A DNA stretch of 64,000 nt from Cavenderia fasciculata (taxonomy: Eukaryota > Evosea > Eumycetozoa > Acytosteliales > Cavenderiaceae), in assembly GCF_000203815.1 (NCBI RefSeq), contig NW_004457729.1, forward strand, positions 3,286,674 to 3,350,673. The letters are read 5' to 3'. The position numbers were made by a program, and so were the translations under genes. This document shows positions 49,282 to 59,644 of the stretch, in pieces. Within the stretch, counting starts at the first letter, position 1. Each line of letters starts with the position of its first letter. The notes below the pieces were generated by a model that was not told where the DNA came from, searched no databases, and worked only from the letters and a program-made list of their open reading frames with translations.

Positions 49282-51046
49282 TTAACAGTGATGGTGACAA
49301 TGGCCTCCATTGCTTCTAACGTAATAGTATTGTTGTTGAGCTGCTAGTTGTTGTTGATAGGCCATTTGTTGTTGGTATGCTAATTGTTGTTGTTGTTGTT
49401 GTTGATAATAGTACATTTGTTGTTGTTGTAGAGTTTGTGGTTGTTGTGGTTGTTGTTGTTGTTGTTGTGGAAGGTAGTTTGGTGCACCGTATGGTTGTCC
49501 GGCTATTGGAGCAGCACCATATGGTTGGGCAACTGGTCCGACTGGAGCAATAGATGGTTGTGGTGGTGCAACATTGGCAGATGATGATGGAGTAACTGGT
49601 GTGATTGGAGTGGAAAAGGTTGGAACTGATGTTGGAATTGCAGCTGCGACTGGGACTGGAGCTGGAGCTGGAGCTGAAACAACTGGAGCTACTGCAACTG
49701 GAGATGGTACTGGAGCTGGAGCCGAAACAATTGGAACTGGTGGAGCAGATACAACTACTGGAGCTACTGAAATTGGAGCTGGAGCAGATACTAAAGGTTG
49801 AACAAGAGATGATGGTAAATTCCAATGTGAGGTTTTGGTGCTATGATCAACATAGTAAACCTTTCCAGTAGCATCAACTCTTTTCTCCCAACCAGCTGGT
49901 AATTGTTCAATTGGTTGTTGTTGTAGGACTGGTGGTGGTAATTGTTGTTGTGGTAATTGTTGTTGTGGTTGTTGTACTTGTGGAGTTATAGTTGTTGGTT
50001 TAACATCAGGAGTGATAGAAATATTTACAACACCATTTGAGAATAATGGTTGACCATCTTGAATGCCGACATCAGTGTAGACACCAGACACCATTTGACT
50101 GGTCAATGGAGCATTATGGAAATAAATGTCACCTTCCAAGACACCAACGACCATTTGTTGGAACATGATTGGTTCGATAAAGGAGACCTTTTGGTTATCG
50201 TTGAGTTGGGAGAGGTCGGTGATACACGATTGCACAGTGACAAAGGCTTGTCCGTAGGATGGATCGTTGTTGTTGTAGTTCTTGGCTTGACAGATACTGA
50301 ATACGATTGGGTTGACCAAGAGGTTCTTGAGACTGGATTCGACGAGTACTTGGTCAATGTCTGACCATGTGAGGCCGGTTGATTTCTTGGACTTCCAAGA
50401 TGGCTTTTTCAACTGTGACAAGTTGTTGGACTTGTGTTGACCGGGACGTGTTTCGTCGACATGGTAGAGCAAGAACTTTTCCGATTGCTGGTCCATTGGA
50501 GACAATGCGCCTTGGTAGAAGTTGGCAGTTAGATTCTTAAATGTCAAGAGGGTCTCGTTGATTTCAACCATCTCCAAGTCGTATTCGACTGTGCCGGTGG
50601 GCTTGCCCTGGTTACGGATGACGACAGAGTGGTGGACGGGTCCAGTGACAACCGTCTTAAAGTCGACAGCAAAGCCACCGACAAAGTTGTCCGACCCTAC
50701 CAAGCAAGAGTCGTGTACCTCAACCTCGAGCTTTCTCTGAGTGTCTAAATGTAATTGTGTCTTTGTTTGAAAGAGGAAATTGCTTTCAAATTTATATGTT
50801 GGGTTATCTGTCTTTGCGATTGTCTCTGTCTTTACTTTTTTATTTTCTCCAAAGAAAAACTATATAGATTAACAAATTTAAAAAGATTGTGTGTGTTAAT
50901 AAAGACTTTGTGTTTAAACATTTCCCTCCCTTCTAGATCTATTTTAAACTTACCTTGACATAAGGATCAAGTGGAGCATTTGATTCTTTCTTGAGGGTTA
51001 AATTAATTCCCTTTACGTTACTAATTTTAACAAAGTAGTTGACCAT
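49282..51046 (-). CDS. C2-WW domain protein with Gln/Ala/Pro-rich tail
   Basis: Minus strand, exons 51046-50954 and 50859-49282, 556 aa. The first 130 residues form a C2 domain (MVNYFVKISNVKG, PLDPYVK, KTDNPTYKFESNF, LEVEVHDSCLVGSDNFVGG), which usually binds membranes, often with Ca2+. The Asp-containing loops PLDPYV and VHDSCLVGSD are kept. The middle 200 residues are unassigned. A WW domain lies near residue 340 (LPAGWEKRVDATGKVYYVDH, with the second Trp in SHWNLP), expected to bind Pro-rich motifs. The tail is rich in Pro/Ala/Val, then poly-Gln/Tyr, and ends in GGHCHHHC, a possible metal-binding end. Layout suggests a membrane-recruited adaptor; no catalytic domain is seen. Confidence 0.87.
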
Positions 51047-51784
51047 TTTATAAAGAAAGTATATAATAAATATGTAGAGTGGGGGTAGATATATTAGAGG
51101 TAATGTGTTAATAAATAAATACAACTTTGTTGTAATAATAATAAAGTGTTGATGACTAAACGTTGTGATGTTTATTTGAGGTCTCTCTCAATCTTTGCGA
51201 AATTTTTAATACGAAAAATAAAATTCAATGGGAGGAATCTCTTGAGCCTCCAAGAGTGATTGCAATAAAGATCAATCCCTTTTTTCTTTCTTTTAAGCAC
51301 TAGGGTTTCTACGTGAGAATGCAAGGGGTGGCGGAGAAAAGTGATCGATTTTGTGATGATGTCACAACGCACAAAGATTAAAGGACATAAATTACTAATG
51401 TGTTTTATATTTATTTAATTTATGTTGGGGGTAGGATGTCGATTGATTGATTGGCATTGCTATCATATCAGATACTATTATATATCTAAAAATATTTGGT
51501 TCCAACAATATCAATTATTTAATAAACATGGAAAATTTTTGTTTTAGGTTCGATGATCATCATACTTTCCATGTTGTGGTTTGTCTTTCTGTTTGTTTTG
51601 TTTTGTTTTGTCTTTGTCTTTGTCTTTGTCTTTGTCTCTCTCTTTTTTTTGTTTTAATATTATTGATCAAAAAAAAAATAAATATATTGTTGTTTTTTTA
51701 AAAAGGGTATTATTGGTAGGTAGGTAGGGAAAAAGGAAATCTTCCTTTTGATGCAATTGATTGTATGGGGTAAGCGTGTGAGTT
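51047..51784. other. Intergenic spacer
   Basis: AT-rich, with a TTTGTC repeat (51608-51640) and T-runs. No gene signal was found. It carries the promoter of the C2-WW gene and the 3' end of uridine kinase. Confidence 0.55.
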
Positions 51785-52711
51785 TTAGTGATTTCCAACA
51801 CTATTTGGTTTCATATTGTTATCCTTGTCTTGGAGTTTTGAACGGATGTGTCTGACAATAAGATCGATAGCAACAACATTATCGGCTCCTCTTGGAATGA
51901 TTACATCAGCATATTTTTTAGTCTAAAAATAACCTCGTGTTAGTCATCATGTGATTTTGCTTCTTGTTTCTTGTACAACATACTGGTAAAATGTATTCAT
52001 CAAATGATGGTTTGACAAACTTTTCGTATTGGTACAAGACACCTTCCAAATTACGTCCTCTTTCGGCAATATCACGCAATACTCTTCTCGAGAGACGAGT
52101 GTCAGAGTCAGTGTCGACGAAAATCTTAATGTCCATTTGATCACGGATCTCTTGGGTGTAGAGTGACAGAATGCCCTCGAAAATAATGACATCAATGTCT
52201 GCGATTGGGGTAGTCTCTTCCAATCTATTGTGAGTCTTGAAACAATAGGTTGGAATGTTAAAGTGATTTCCACTCTTTAATTCCTTGATGGCACGAGTAG
52301 CATAATCCCAATCAAATGCAGCTATTTTTAGAACAGAAATAATAATATCATGTGAAATCGTTAGTATTCATAATAATCAAATCCTTCTTGACTTGTATCT
52401 GATAAATACATGGATGATCAAAGTTATAACTGGCAACAGTTGTCAATTCGTCGTGTGTTAATGGTCTGTAGAAAGAGTCCAAACAAATGACTGAAATACG
52501 CTTATTTTCAAGTCTCTTGATGATCTCTTCACAAACAGTAGTCTAAGTAAGGAGTAAAGAGTAAAGAGAGTATAGAGAGAAGAAGGAATAACGAAATGAT
52601 GGGAGGAATGAGTATAAACCTATTTGCTGTTTGTTGTTGGTGCGTTGTTGTCATAGACTATCTATATACCTTTCCACTAGCAGTGCCACCAGCAATACAA
52701 ATCATCAACAT
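51785..52711 (-). CDS. Uridine (uridine-cytidine) kinase
   Basis: Minus strand, exons 52711-52670, 52542-52410, 52321-51984 and 51922-51785, 216 aa in frame. It phosphorylates uridine and cytidine to UMP and CMP in pyrimidine salvage. The P-loop is split by the first intron (IAGGTASGK then TTVCEEII). LDSFYRPL follows, then NFDHPSAFDWD, with a Ser where the family usually has Asp or Glu. The uridine-binding and lid segments are [21 protein letters not shown] and the Arg-rich [29 protein letters not shown] ends the fold. Length is normal for UCK enzymes without an extra domain. Cytosolic. Confidence 0.94.
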
Positions 52712-53229
52712 TTTCGAGTAGTAATAGGAAGAGGAGTAGAGTAGAAGATTAGAGTACTAGTACTAGTAGTTGAAAGTAAATATTAAACACAGAGAGAGAA
52801 AAGAAAAGAAACAAAAGAATGAAGAATGAAGAAGAAAACTGACTTGGGAAAGGTTGATCACTCACCAAACCCCCACCTCCTCCAAACTTATTTTTTTGCT
52901 CGTTTTCACCACTCTAGAGCAAAATTTAACACACGATTCGTCGTTCGGTAGACTGAGCTCATCATTCATTTTCCGAATCGAATGATCTTTCATGTCATAG
53001 ATTGTTTAGAATCATCTGGTGGAGTCAATTTAGAAACTATTAAGTTGTTTCTTTTTCTTTTTGTTGGTCTTTTGTGGGTTTCTATTTCTATTCTCTTCTA
53101 TTCATTCCAATAGAAGAAGTGTGGATATATGATTTATTACAATTCTATTATCCAATCTTTGGAATTGGATATTTGATGGGTTGGATATTATCTGGTTAGT
53201 TGGTTGGTTGATTATAATTATGATTATGA
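52712..53229. other. Intergenic spacer
   Basis: Upstream of uridine kinase and downstream of the transporter. GAAGAATGAAGAA repeats near 52820-52840 and T-runs are present. No gene is seen. Confidence 0.55.
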
Positions 53230-54795
53230 TTAATTTAAAATAGGTGAATTCTGTATAGATTTACTTGTACGTGTAATATAAAGGCTATTGGTGGAAGAAT
53301 TATTAAATAATTCATCGTCGTCAATAGAGTGGGTGGGGCTGCTGCTGCTGGTGTTGGTATCAATATTATTTATACTATCATTGTTATTAATCGATGATTG
53401 ATTTGGCAATGGAGATGAATGTAAAAGTGGTGATTGATTTTGTGATTTTGGTGTAGCATTCTTTCTTTTTGGTGATTTGTTGTTATTATAATTATTATTG
53501 TTGTTGTTATTGCCAAGTCTATTTAAAATGTCCAAGCATATACCATTATTATTATTATTATTATTGTTATTTGATTCACAGTCAGATGCTTCGGTGTGGT
53601 CGATAGTCGAGTTGGAATCAAACACCTTTTGACGATACTTGATGATATTGTAGGCAAAGAAGCCGGCGAGGGTGAGACCCATCCCGACATAGTTGATGGC
53701 GACATACGAGGTGTGGAAGATGACCGACGAGATGACGATGAGTAGGATGATCTTGGCGTTTCCGACGATGGCATAGTAGAGCGCCGACGTGTACTTGATA
53801 ATGTAAAAATGGGACAAGTTGTAAAAGAAGGCGGCAAAAGCGAGTGCGCCGACAATCAACCATGGCTTGAGTGGGTCGGGGTAGGGGTCGTGGATGAGAC
53901 TGGGCAGTTCCTTGTACGCCCAAATTGGGATAATGACAAACACCGACGGCAGCGACGTGCATAGTACGATCGACAGCGTCGTCAGGTCTTTATCCTTTTG
54001 CAGCGATGAGATGAGGATACTCTGCAGCACTGCAAAGATCGTCGACGCCAAACTATAAAAGAATCCCCATTTGTCAAACGACGGGTTCTTGACAACAGAC
54101 AACGCGGCACCAATGATAATGATGACCGTGCACACAATCGACGTGGCATCGAACCTCACACCCTCAATGAGGATCTGAAAGAATATAATGAATGCCGGTG
54201 CCGTCGCCTTGATGATTTGGTTGAGTGAGATGGGGATCGAAATGATACTAATGTTTTCGAGTACATAGGTCAGCGCTTGAAACGTCGAGCACAGCAGAAT
54301 CATCTTCCACCGACGCTTGAGTGCCGCCTTTGGAAACGTACTCATCTTGAATCCAAACACGCATATGCAACTACCAACAAACGTGACAAAGGTGCCTGTC
54401 AAAATGACAAACACAGGGTTCATGAATCCAATCGTAAAGAGATACTTGTTGGCAAATGACAAGGAAAGGTTGAGACTGACAAATATCACAATCCATATAC
54501 CCGCCGCCAAGTTTCGTTTCCATGGTGGCCATTCATCCGACTTTGTTATGAATTTGTTGGTCTTGTCATCACATCCATTCTCTAATCGTTCGTATTCCTT
54601 ATTACCATCTTTCTTTTTTCCTTTTCCACCACCACCACCACCATTCTTTTCTAAATCTACTTGTTGTTTTCCATCGTCGTAGTCATCTTCATCCAACAAT
54701 GAATTATTTTGTTCAGAAAATACTATAGTTGTCTCTGCTGTTGTCGTGTTGTTGTCGTCGTTGTTTTGCTCATCGTCTCGATGATCTCTGCTCAT
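53230..54795 (-). CDS. TPT/SLC35-type nucleotide-sugar or sugar-phosphate transporter
   Basis: Single exon, 521 aa. Members of the drug/metabolite transporter superfamily carry nucleotide sugars into ER or Golgi, or phosphate sugars across plastid membranes. After a charged N-terminal tail (about 90 residues), ten hydrophobic segments run from about 96 to 385, starting NLAAGIWIVIFVSLNLSLSF. They include NKYLF, the SLNQIIKATAPAF helix typical of TPT proteins and the KYTSALYYAIVGNAKIILL helix. The C-terminal tail (about 395-521) is Asn/Ser rich with poly-Asn. The substrate cannot be read from sequence. GDP-fucose or another nucleotide sugar would suit the nearby fucose genes, but this is inference. 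The middle of the coding sequence is strikingly G+C rich compared with its two ends. Confidence 0.9.
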   Translation of the reverse strand: MSRDHRDDEQNNDDNNTTTAETTIVFSEQNNSLLDEDDYDDGKQQVDLEKNGGGGGGKGKKKDGNKEYERLENGCDDKTNKFITKSDEWPPWKRNLAAGIWIVIFVSLNLSLSFANKYLFTIGFMNPVFVILTGTFVTFVGSCICVFGFKMSTFPKAALKRRWKMILLCSTFQALTYVLENISIISIPISLNQIIKATAPAFIIFFQILIEGVRFDATSIVCTVIIIIGAALSVVKNPSFDKWGFFYSLASTIFAVLQSILISSLQKDKDLTTLSIVLCTSLPSVFVIIPIWAYKELPSLIHDPYPDPLKPWLIVGALAFAAFFYNLSHFYIIKYTSALYYAIVGNAKIILLIVISSVIFHTSYVAINYVGMGLTLAGFFAYNIIKYRQKVFDSNSTIDHTEASDCESNNNNNNNNNGICLDILNRLGNNNNNNNYNNNKSPKRKNATPKSQNQSPLLHSSPLPNQSSINNNDSINNIDTNTSSSSPTHSIDDDELFNNSSTNSLYITRTSKSIQNSPILN

Positions 54796-55309
54796 TCTAC
54801 TGTTTGGTGGTTAATGATTGCAGGGGTAGATGGATATATCTTTTCAGTTATCGCGCTATGATTGTATTGTATTGTAGATGACTGCAGTCGTCGTGTTAAC
54901 AGTTAAAGTTGGATAAAGTAAGAGAATAGTATATAAATGTATTATGTGCAAGTTGTTGTTGTTGTTGTTGTTGGTAAAGTGAATGGTGTTAACTATAAGT
55001 CATGACTCTGTTCTATCTATCTATCCTATTTATTGTTTGTTGTATGTATTATTATTATTATTATTGAACTGTACGAATATGTTTTTGAAAAGGTTATTTG
55101 ATAATAAATTACACTACCCGCTTGTTCTTCTTCCCAACATTGTAAAAAAATAAAAATAAAAATAAAAAGTATTGAAAAATCTCGAGCTTTTGTCCAGGCT
55201 ATTTGGAGGGTGTTTGAAGAGATCTCTCTTCACTTCAACACATAAGCAGTTCATCTTTTGTTTAGCGTAGCATATGTATACATACTATATTGCAGATATA
55301 TATTTGTAG

Positions 55310-55490
55310 CATCCAATTGAACGAGGATGTAGACCTCCTAGTTTGCGTCCGATTCTCTTCTACTCAAGAAAGTTTGACCAAGCACAACGAAATTACAGCA
55401 CGAAAGATCGAGAACTACTTGCCGTCATACATGCCTTGGAGAAGTACGACTACTATCTCAAGCTGGCCCCGCTCACGATTTTGTTCTTTT
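55310..55490 (+). mobile_element. Ty3/gypsy retrotransposon fragment (RT-RNase H region)
   Basis: In frame from about 55343 the reading is RPILFYSRKFDQAQRNYSTK then DRELLAVIHALEKYDYYL, the start of the RNase H domain after reverse transcriptase in Ty3/gypsy polyproteins. The preceding residues (QLNEDVDL) appear in another frame, so the copy is broken. Homology stops near 55480. No long terminal repeat or other domain was found close by. Confidence 0.75.
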
Positions 55491-55547
55491 CTATGGTATT
55501 CTTTGCACATGTGACACATTTCTTTGTATATTTCTTGATAGAGTCAA

Positions 55548-55569
55548 CAAAAGAAGGGCCCTTCTTTTG
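55548..55569. repeat. 22-bp perfect palindrome
   Basis: Left arm CAAAAGAAGGG, right arm CCCTTCTTTTG with no spacer. It sits exactly between the gypsy and hAT fragments and may mark a junction of the two insertions or a terminal repeat. Confidence 0.7.
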
Positions 55570-55592
55570 AACTTTATACGCAAAGAGATTAA

Positions 55593-55954
55593 ATCAACTT
55601 ACAAATTAGAGCATGCAATGTTGAAGGTATTAAACCTCTCCGTCCCATTGTAGACTCCCCCACCCGTTGGGGATCTACCTTCGATATGTTGGTACGTGCC
55701 ACCCACCTCAAGCCAGCCATGAAGATGGTCTGCTCTTCAGATCCTCTTCTAAAGGAATACTGGATCGATGATGAAGACGAATGGGAAGAGTTGGATTCAA
55801 TTATCAAGGTGTTGAGAGCGTTCAAAGTATCTTCAGAAACCATGTCCCAAATTGGTTCTGGAAGCTCTATTGCCAACATAATCCCTCTACAATGTCCTAC
55901 TGGACCAACTCGAGGACGCAAAGGAAAACTCAATCACCGAGGTTGTAAATTTAG
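55593..55954 (+). mobile_element. hAT-type DNA transposase fragment, frame broken
   Basis: From 55593 the reading includes KPLRPIVDSPTRWGSTFDML, the hAT transposase TRWxSTxxML signature, then DEWEELDSIIKVLRAFKVSS and SIANIIPL. At about 55887 the frame changes and continues as YNVLLDQLEDAKENS up to a donor-like GTATGT at 55955. A stop lies just before 55593. It lacks the N-terminal and C-terminal dimerisation parts, so it cannot be active. Confidence 0.8.
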
Positions 55955-56319
55955 GTATGTATTCACGTGTTTATATTTATATATATATATACTTTAATTT
56001 ATATATAGTTACTAATTCTTTCTTTTTTATTTACTTTTTATTCATTCATTCACCAATTCATTTCCCTTTCATTCATTTATTCATTTATTCACCAATGAAC
56101 TACTGCTACCACTCATTATTATATATTATAACCTTGTAACAAATGCATCGATGACATTAACTTAGATCAAAAAAATATGAATCTTTTGAATATATAATAC
56201 CTGTGATTTTAGAGGAGAGGAGATATTTTAGCAATTGTTATTCTTTTTACAACTATAGAGTGTTGATTTTGATGAATAACAAAAAAATATGAAATGATTG
56301 TCCTAATATCGATTTTAGG

Positions 56320-56592
56320 ATAATCCGGAAATATCCAGGTCGTTTAATCGGTCATTACTTTCTAATTACCATTATTTTAAATATACTCAATTTCTTTCAT
56401 TCTATAGAAGATTGGGATCATAATATTAATATAGGTAAATCCAAGTTGTAAAATCTGGTTATTTCAGATTTGGATAATAGGTCTATTTGCCTGTCAAGTA
56501 GTAGTACTATATCTGAATCTGAAATAATTAGATGTCAAATGTATTTCCAAAGTCCATATGACATTAGTGTCAGACTATTATGGCAAATAAAT
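56320..56592 (+). other. Possible exons of an unrecognised small or dead gene
   Basis: After a TTTTAG near 56321 the reading DNPEISRSFNRSLLSNY has ordinary protein character. A second block, 56468-56592, lies between a TTTCAG acceptor and a GTATGT donor and encodes SICLSSSSTISESEIIR and then MYFQSPYDISVRLLWQ. Joining via a 27-base piece (56408-56434) is possible in frame. No family, start or end is recognised. Confidence 0.25.
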
Positions 56593-56598
56593 GTATGT

Positions 56599-56641
56599 AT
56601 CTATCTATCTATCTATCTATCTGTCTGTCTATCTATCTATC
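56599..56641. repeat. (ATCT)n tetranucleotide repeat
   Basis: Tandem ATCT/GTCT units. An (AAAT)n stretch follows at about 56667-56695. Confidence 0.9.
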
Positions 56642-56896
56642 ACACAGAGTATGGTTGGTTTCCCAACAAATAAATAAATAAATAAATAAATAAATTACAA
56701 AGTTGAATCTATCAAATATCCTATATTTATTTATTTTTAGATTGAATACTTTTTCATTCTCATTCTCATTGTAGACAAACATACATATTTGTATATATAT
56801 ATATTTATATTGTTAATAATAATAATGAATATTGAAGTCATTCATAGGTACTATTATGATAGATAGATAGATAGGAAGATTGTGACGACAAGGACG

Positions 56897-59506
56897 ATGG
56901 ATATTCGATACTTTCGATTCATTCTAAGGAATATATATGTTGCAAAGATTGTATGGAGATATGCAAAGCAGATAACAAGACACATTATAGCAAATCATCA
57001 TCTATATCGCGATAGTAAAACACCTGCTCTCATCAAAAAGTACAATCATCCTTCGATAACATTAGAATGGATGTTAAAGAATGGGTTCAGTGGTCTACTT
57101 GCTGACAAGGTTTATTTGGGTCAAGTATGTATAATAGATATATAGATAGATACATAGTATAGTAAAACTAACATATTTGTACCTTCTTAGTATATAACAA
57201 TTGAGAGTATGAACTGGATTCAATATGCAACATTGGAGAACACAAAATCAATCCCAGTCACCTTGTTGGCCGACTGGATGCATCGAACCATTCAATTCAA
57301 TAACTTACCAATCAATCATATGATAAGAGTGGTTTCACAAACCAAGAATCCTCTTCTTATCCTTATTATAATGGATAAATATTTACAAATTACATCTTCT
57401 TCTTTAATGTCAGCTGATAAAAAGACACAAGAACTTGATGATAATAATAATAATAATAATAATAATAATGTTGGACAAGAAGATAAACAAAAGAATCCAT
57501 ATCCTCTGACAATAGATACAATTGCCAAATTATATCATTGTAGTTATAAGAGTGGTAATAGAGAGTTGTTAAATAGAGTAGTAGATTTTATCGATAAGGC
57601 ATTTGAAACGAGGATCGAGTCAAGTGCAATCAACTTTATCCTTACCACTAAATACTACTACTTTATTCACTATGCACGTCGAGTATACCCGGACCTCATC
57701 AAGAGCCATCCATTGCGGTATATCCCATTACACTATAAAAAACAATTGGTTGAATGTCTAATGTCAGACTATGACATGATAACCATCTCTGTACAAACCT
57801 TTGAAAACTTTATCAACAACATTCCTCTTGTCAACTATTATCCAAGAGGTAATTCAAAATACTCTCATCTAATCGATTTAATTCAATATATTTGGATTAA
57901 AATTAGTCATAATGTAAATAATAATCAAAATAATAATAATAATAATAATTGTAATAATAATTGTAATAATAATGTAAAAAAAGTAAATTGTAATAATAAT
58001 CAAAATAATAATCAATATAATAATAATAATAATATAATAATGATGTTTGAAAAAATAGATATATTTGTTGAACAATTGTTTACAGATTTGGATAGTAGTA
58101 AATGGAAAGGTAAAATCATTAGTACAACCTACTCTATAAACTATTGTACTGTCAATGATTTAAAGACGATTATAAGACTCATTTGCACACTCAACTATAT
58201 CAACCAACAATTCAATATTGGCAATTTATCATTTGTGCGATTCTCCTGTCACAACCTACTATCAATCTTTGATTTACCAAACTCTGTATTTCAATATATC
58301 ATGGCACTTTCCAAGACTATTGATGTCCCCCGTCACCAACTTTTAAATGGAGCACTTAAATCAAACAATATTGATAATATAGAAATTCTATTAAAGCAAC
58401 AAATGAACAATAACAATAATACTAATAACAACAATAATAATAATAACAATAATAATAATAATATTAATAATAATACAAAGGAAATATCATGGAAAGCAAA
58501 TACTAGACAAGTACATGAATATCTTTGGACAAATACACAGTTGGGTGCAAATGAAGGATTGACAAAGAGCCGATACGATGACATACAAGTGGCCATTAAA
58601 AATGTTGATCATCTCTATTTGGACTATTTACTCGATCTCTTTCGCAGCCAGCTCGAGGTATCTCAGCTCATCCCCATCATAGAGTCGGCAGGGTTGGTCG
58701 ACCAAAATATGGCACTTAAGATCTTTCACAAGTTTGTGTCGACTGTCCACCCGGTCTTTGTCAATACCAAGTGCACTATGGCCGGTAGCTTGGGCTGCCA
58801 GTTTGTAGTGCGCACCTTTTCCTCACACCTGTCAATCTATTTTAAAGATGACACTGAAATCCACCCCAACTCTGCCATGTGTATCGTCACCACGGCCATG
58901 GTTATGGGCGAAACCAACATGCTCAAATACTTTTCAAACAAAGTAAATATGGTACTTGACATGTCAGAGGCATTGTGTCATACAGATACTTGGAGGTATC
59001 TCGTGACTGACCACTTGACCAAACTTCGTGTTGGCAAATTTACAAAAAACTATCCTCTGAAACCAGAGTTTAGAAAACGGATCATTGAAAAGGGCAACCT
59101 GTCCATGTTTAGAGAAATGCTAAAGGACAGTAGGATCGACGAGAATCAAAGTTTTTTCATGCCAATTGTTAAAGAAATGGTTTTGGTTGCACTAGAATAT
59201 AACAAGCTTAAAATACTTGAATATATTCACTACAATGTTGTAAAGTTGGATTATAGTAATATCAATCCAAATTCCATCAAACCTACAATCCGAGCAAATC
59301 AATTAAAATCAATTAAATATCTTGTTACTTGTGAAACTAATAACAACAAAACAACAACTAAAAAGAAAACAATGACATCAAACGATCAACCAAAACCAGT
59401 ATCATTAAAACTACAAACAAAATTAATGGAAATAACAAAAGAAATTGGTCAAATTCCAATTTATAATTATTTATTTAATCTAAATCAAATAAATCAAATC
59501 AAATAA
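56897..59506 (+). CDS. N-rich orphan protein, likely helical-repeat type
   Basis: Two exons, 56897-57124 and 57191-59506, 847 aa. I do not recognise the family. The N-terminus (MDIRYFRFILRNIYVAKIVW) is basic and aromatic, as in many dictyostelid ankyrin-like proteins of expanded families. Poly-Asn blocks (encoded near 57440-57468, 57916-58037 and 58407-58475) split it into modules. The segment from about 58540 to 59250 reads as alternating helices (QVAIKNVDHLYLDYLLDLFR and ESAGLVDQNMALKIFHKF) and resembles degenerate ankyrin or similar repeats. That part is also richer in G+C than the rest. No catalytic motif, signal peptide or membrane segment is seen. An in-frame GTG upstream was ignored. 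Confidence 0.75.
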
Positions 59507-59644
59507 ATCATGTATAATGGAGTTGGTTGTTTAAAATTACGTTGTTGTTATTATACAATCCTCGTAAAGTCTTTTTTTCTTTTTTTTAATATTTATTTTG
59601 TTGTTCTATATTGTTATTGTTGATGTTGTTGGATTTCCATGGAT

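Larger units (their letters stand above)
54796..56896. other. 2.1-kb gap holding transposon fragments
   Basis: Left part is a promoter-like spacer with TTG and ATT repeats. A gypsy fragment (55310-55490), a 22-base palindrome, a hAT fragment (55593-55954), coding-like patches (56320-56592) and tetranucleotide repeats follow. No intact gene was found. Confidence 0.6.
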
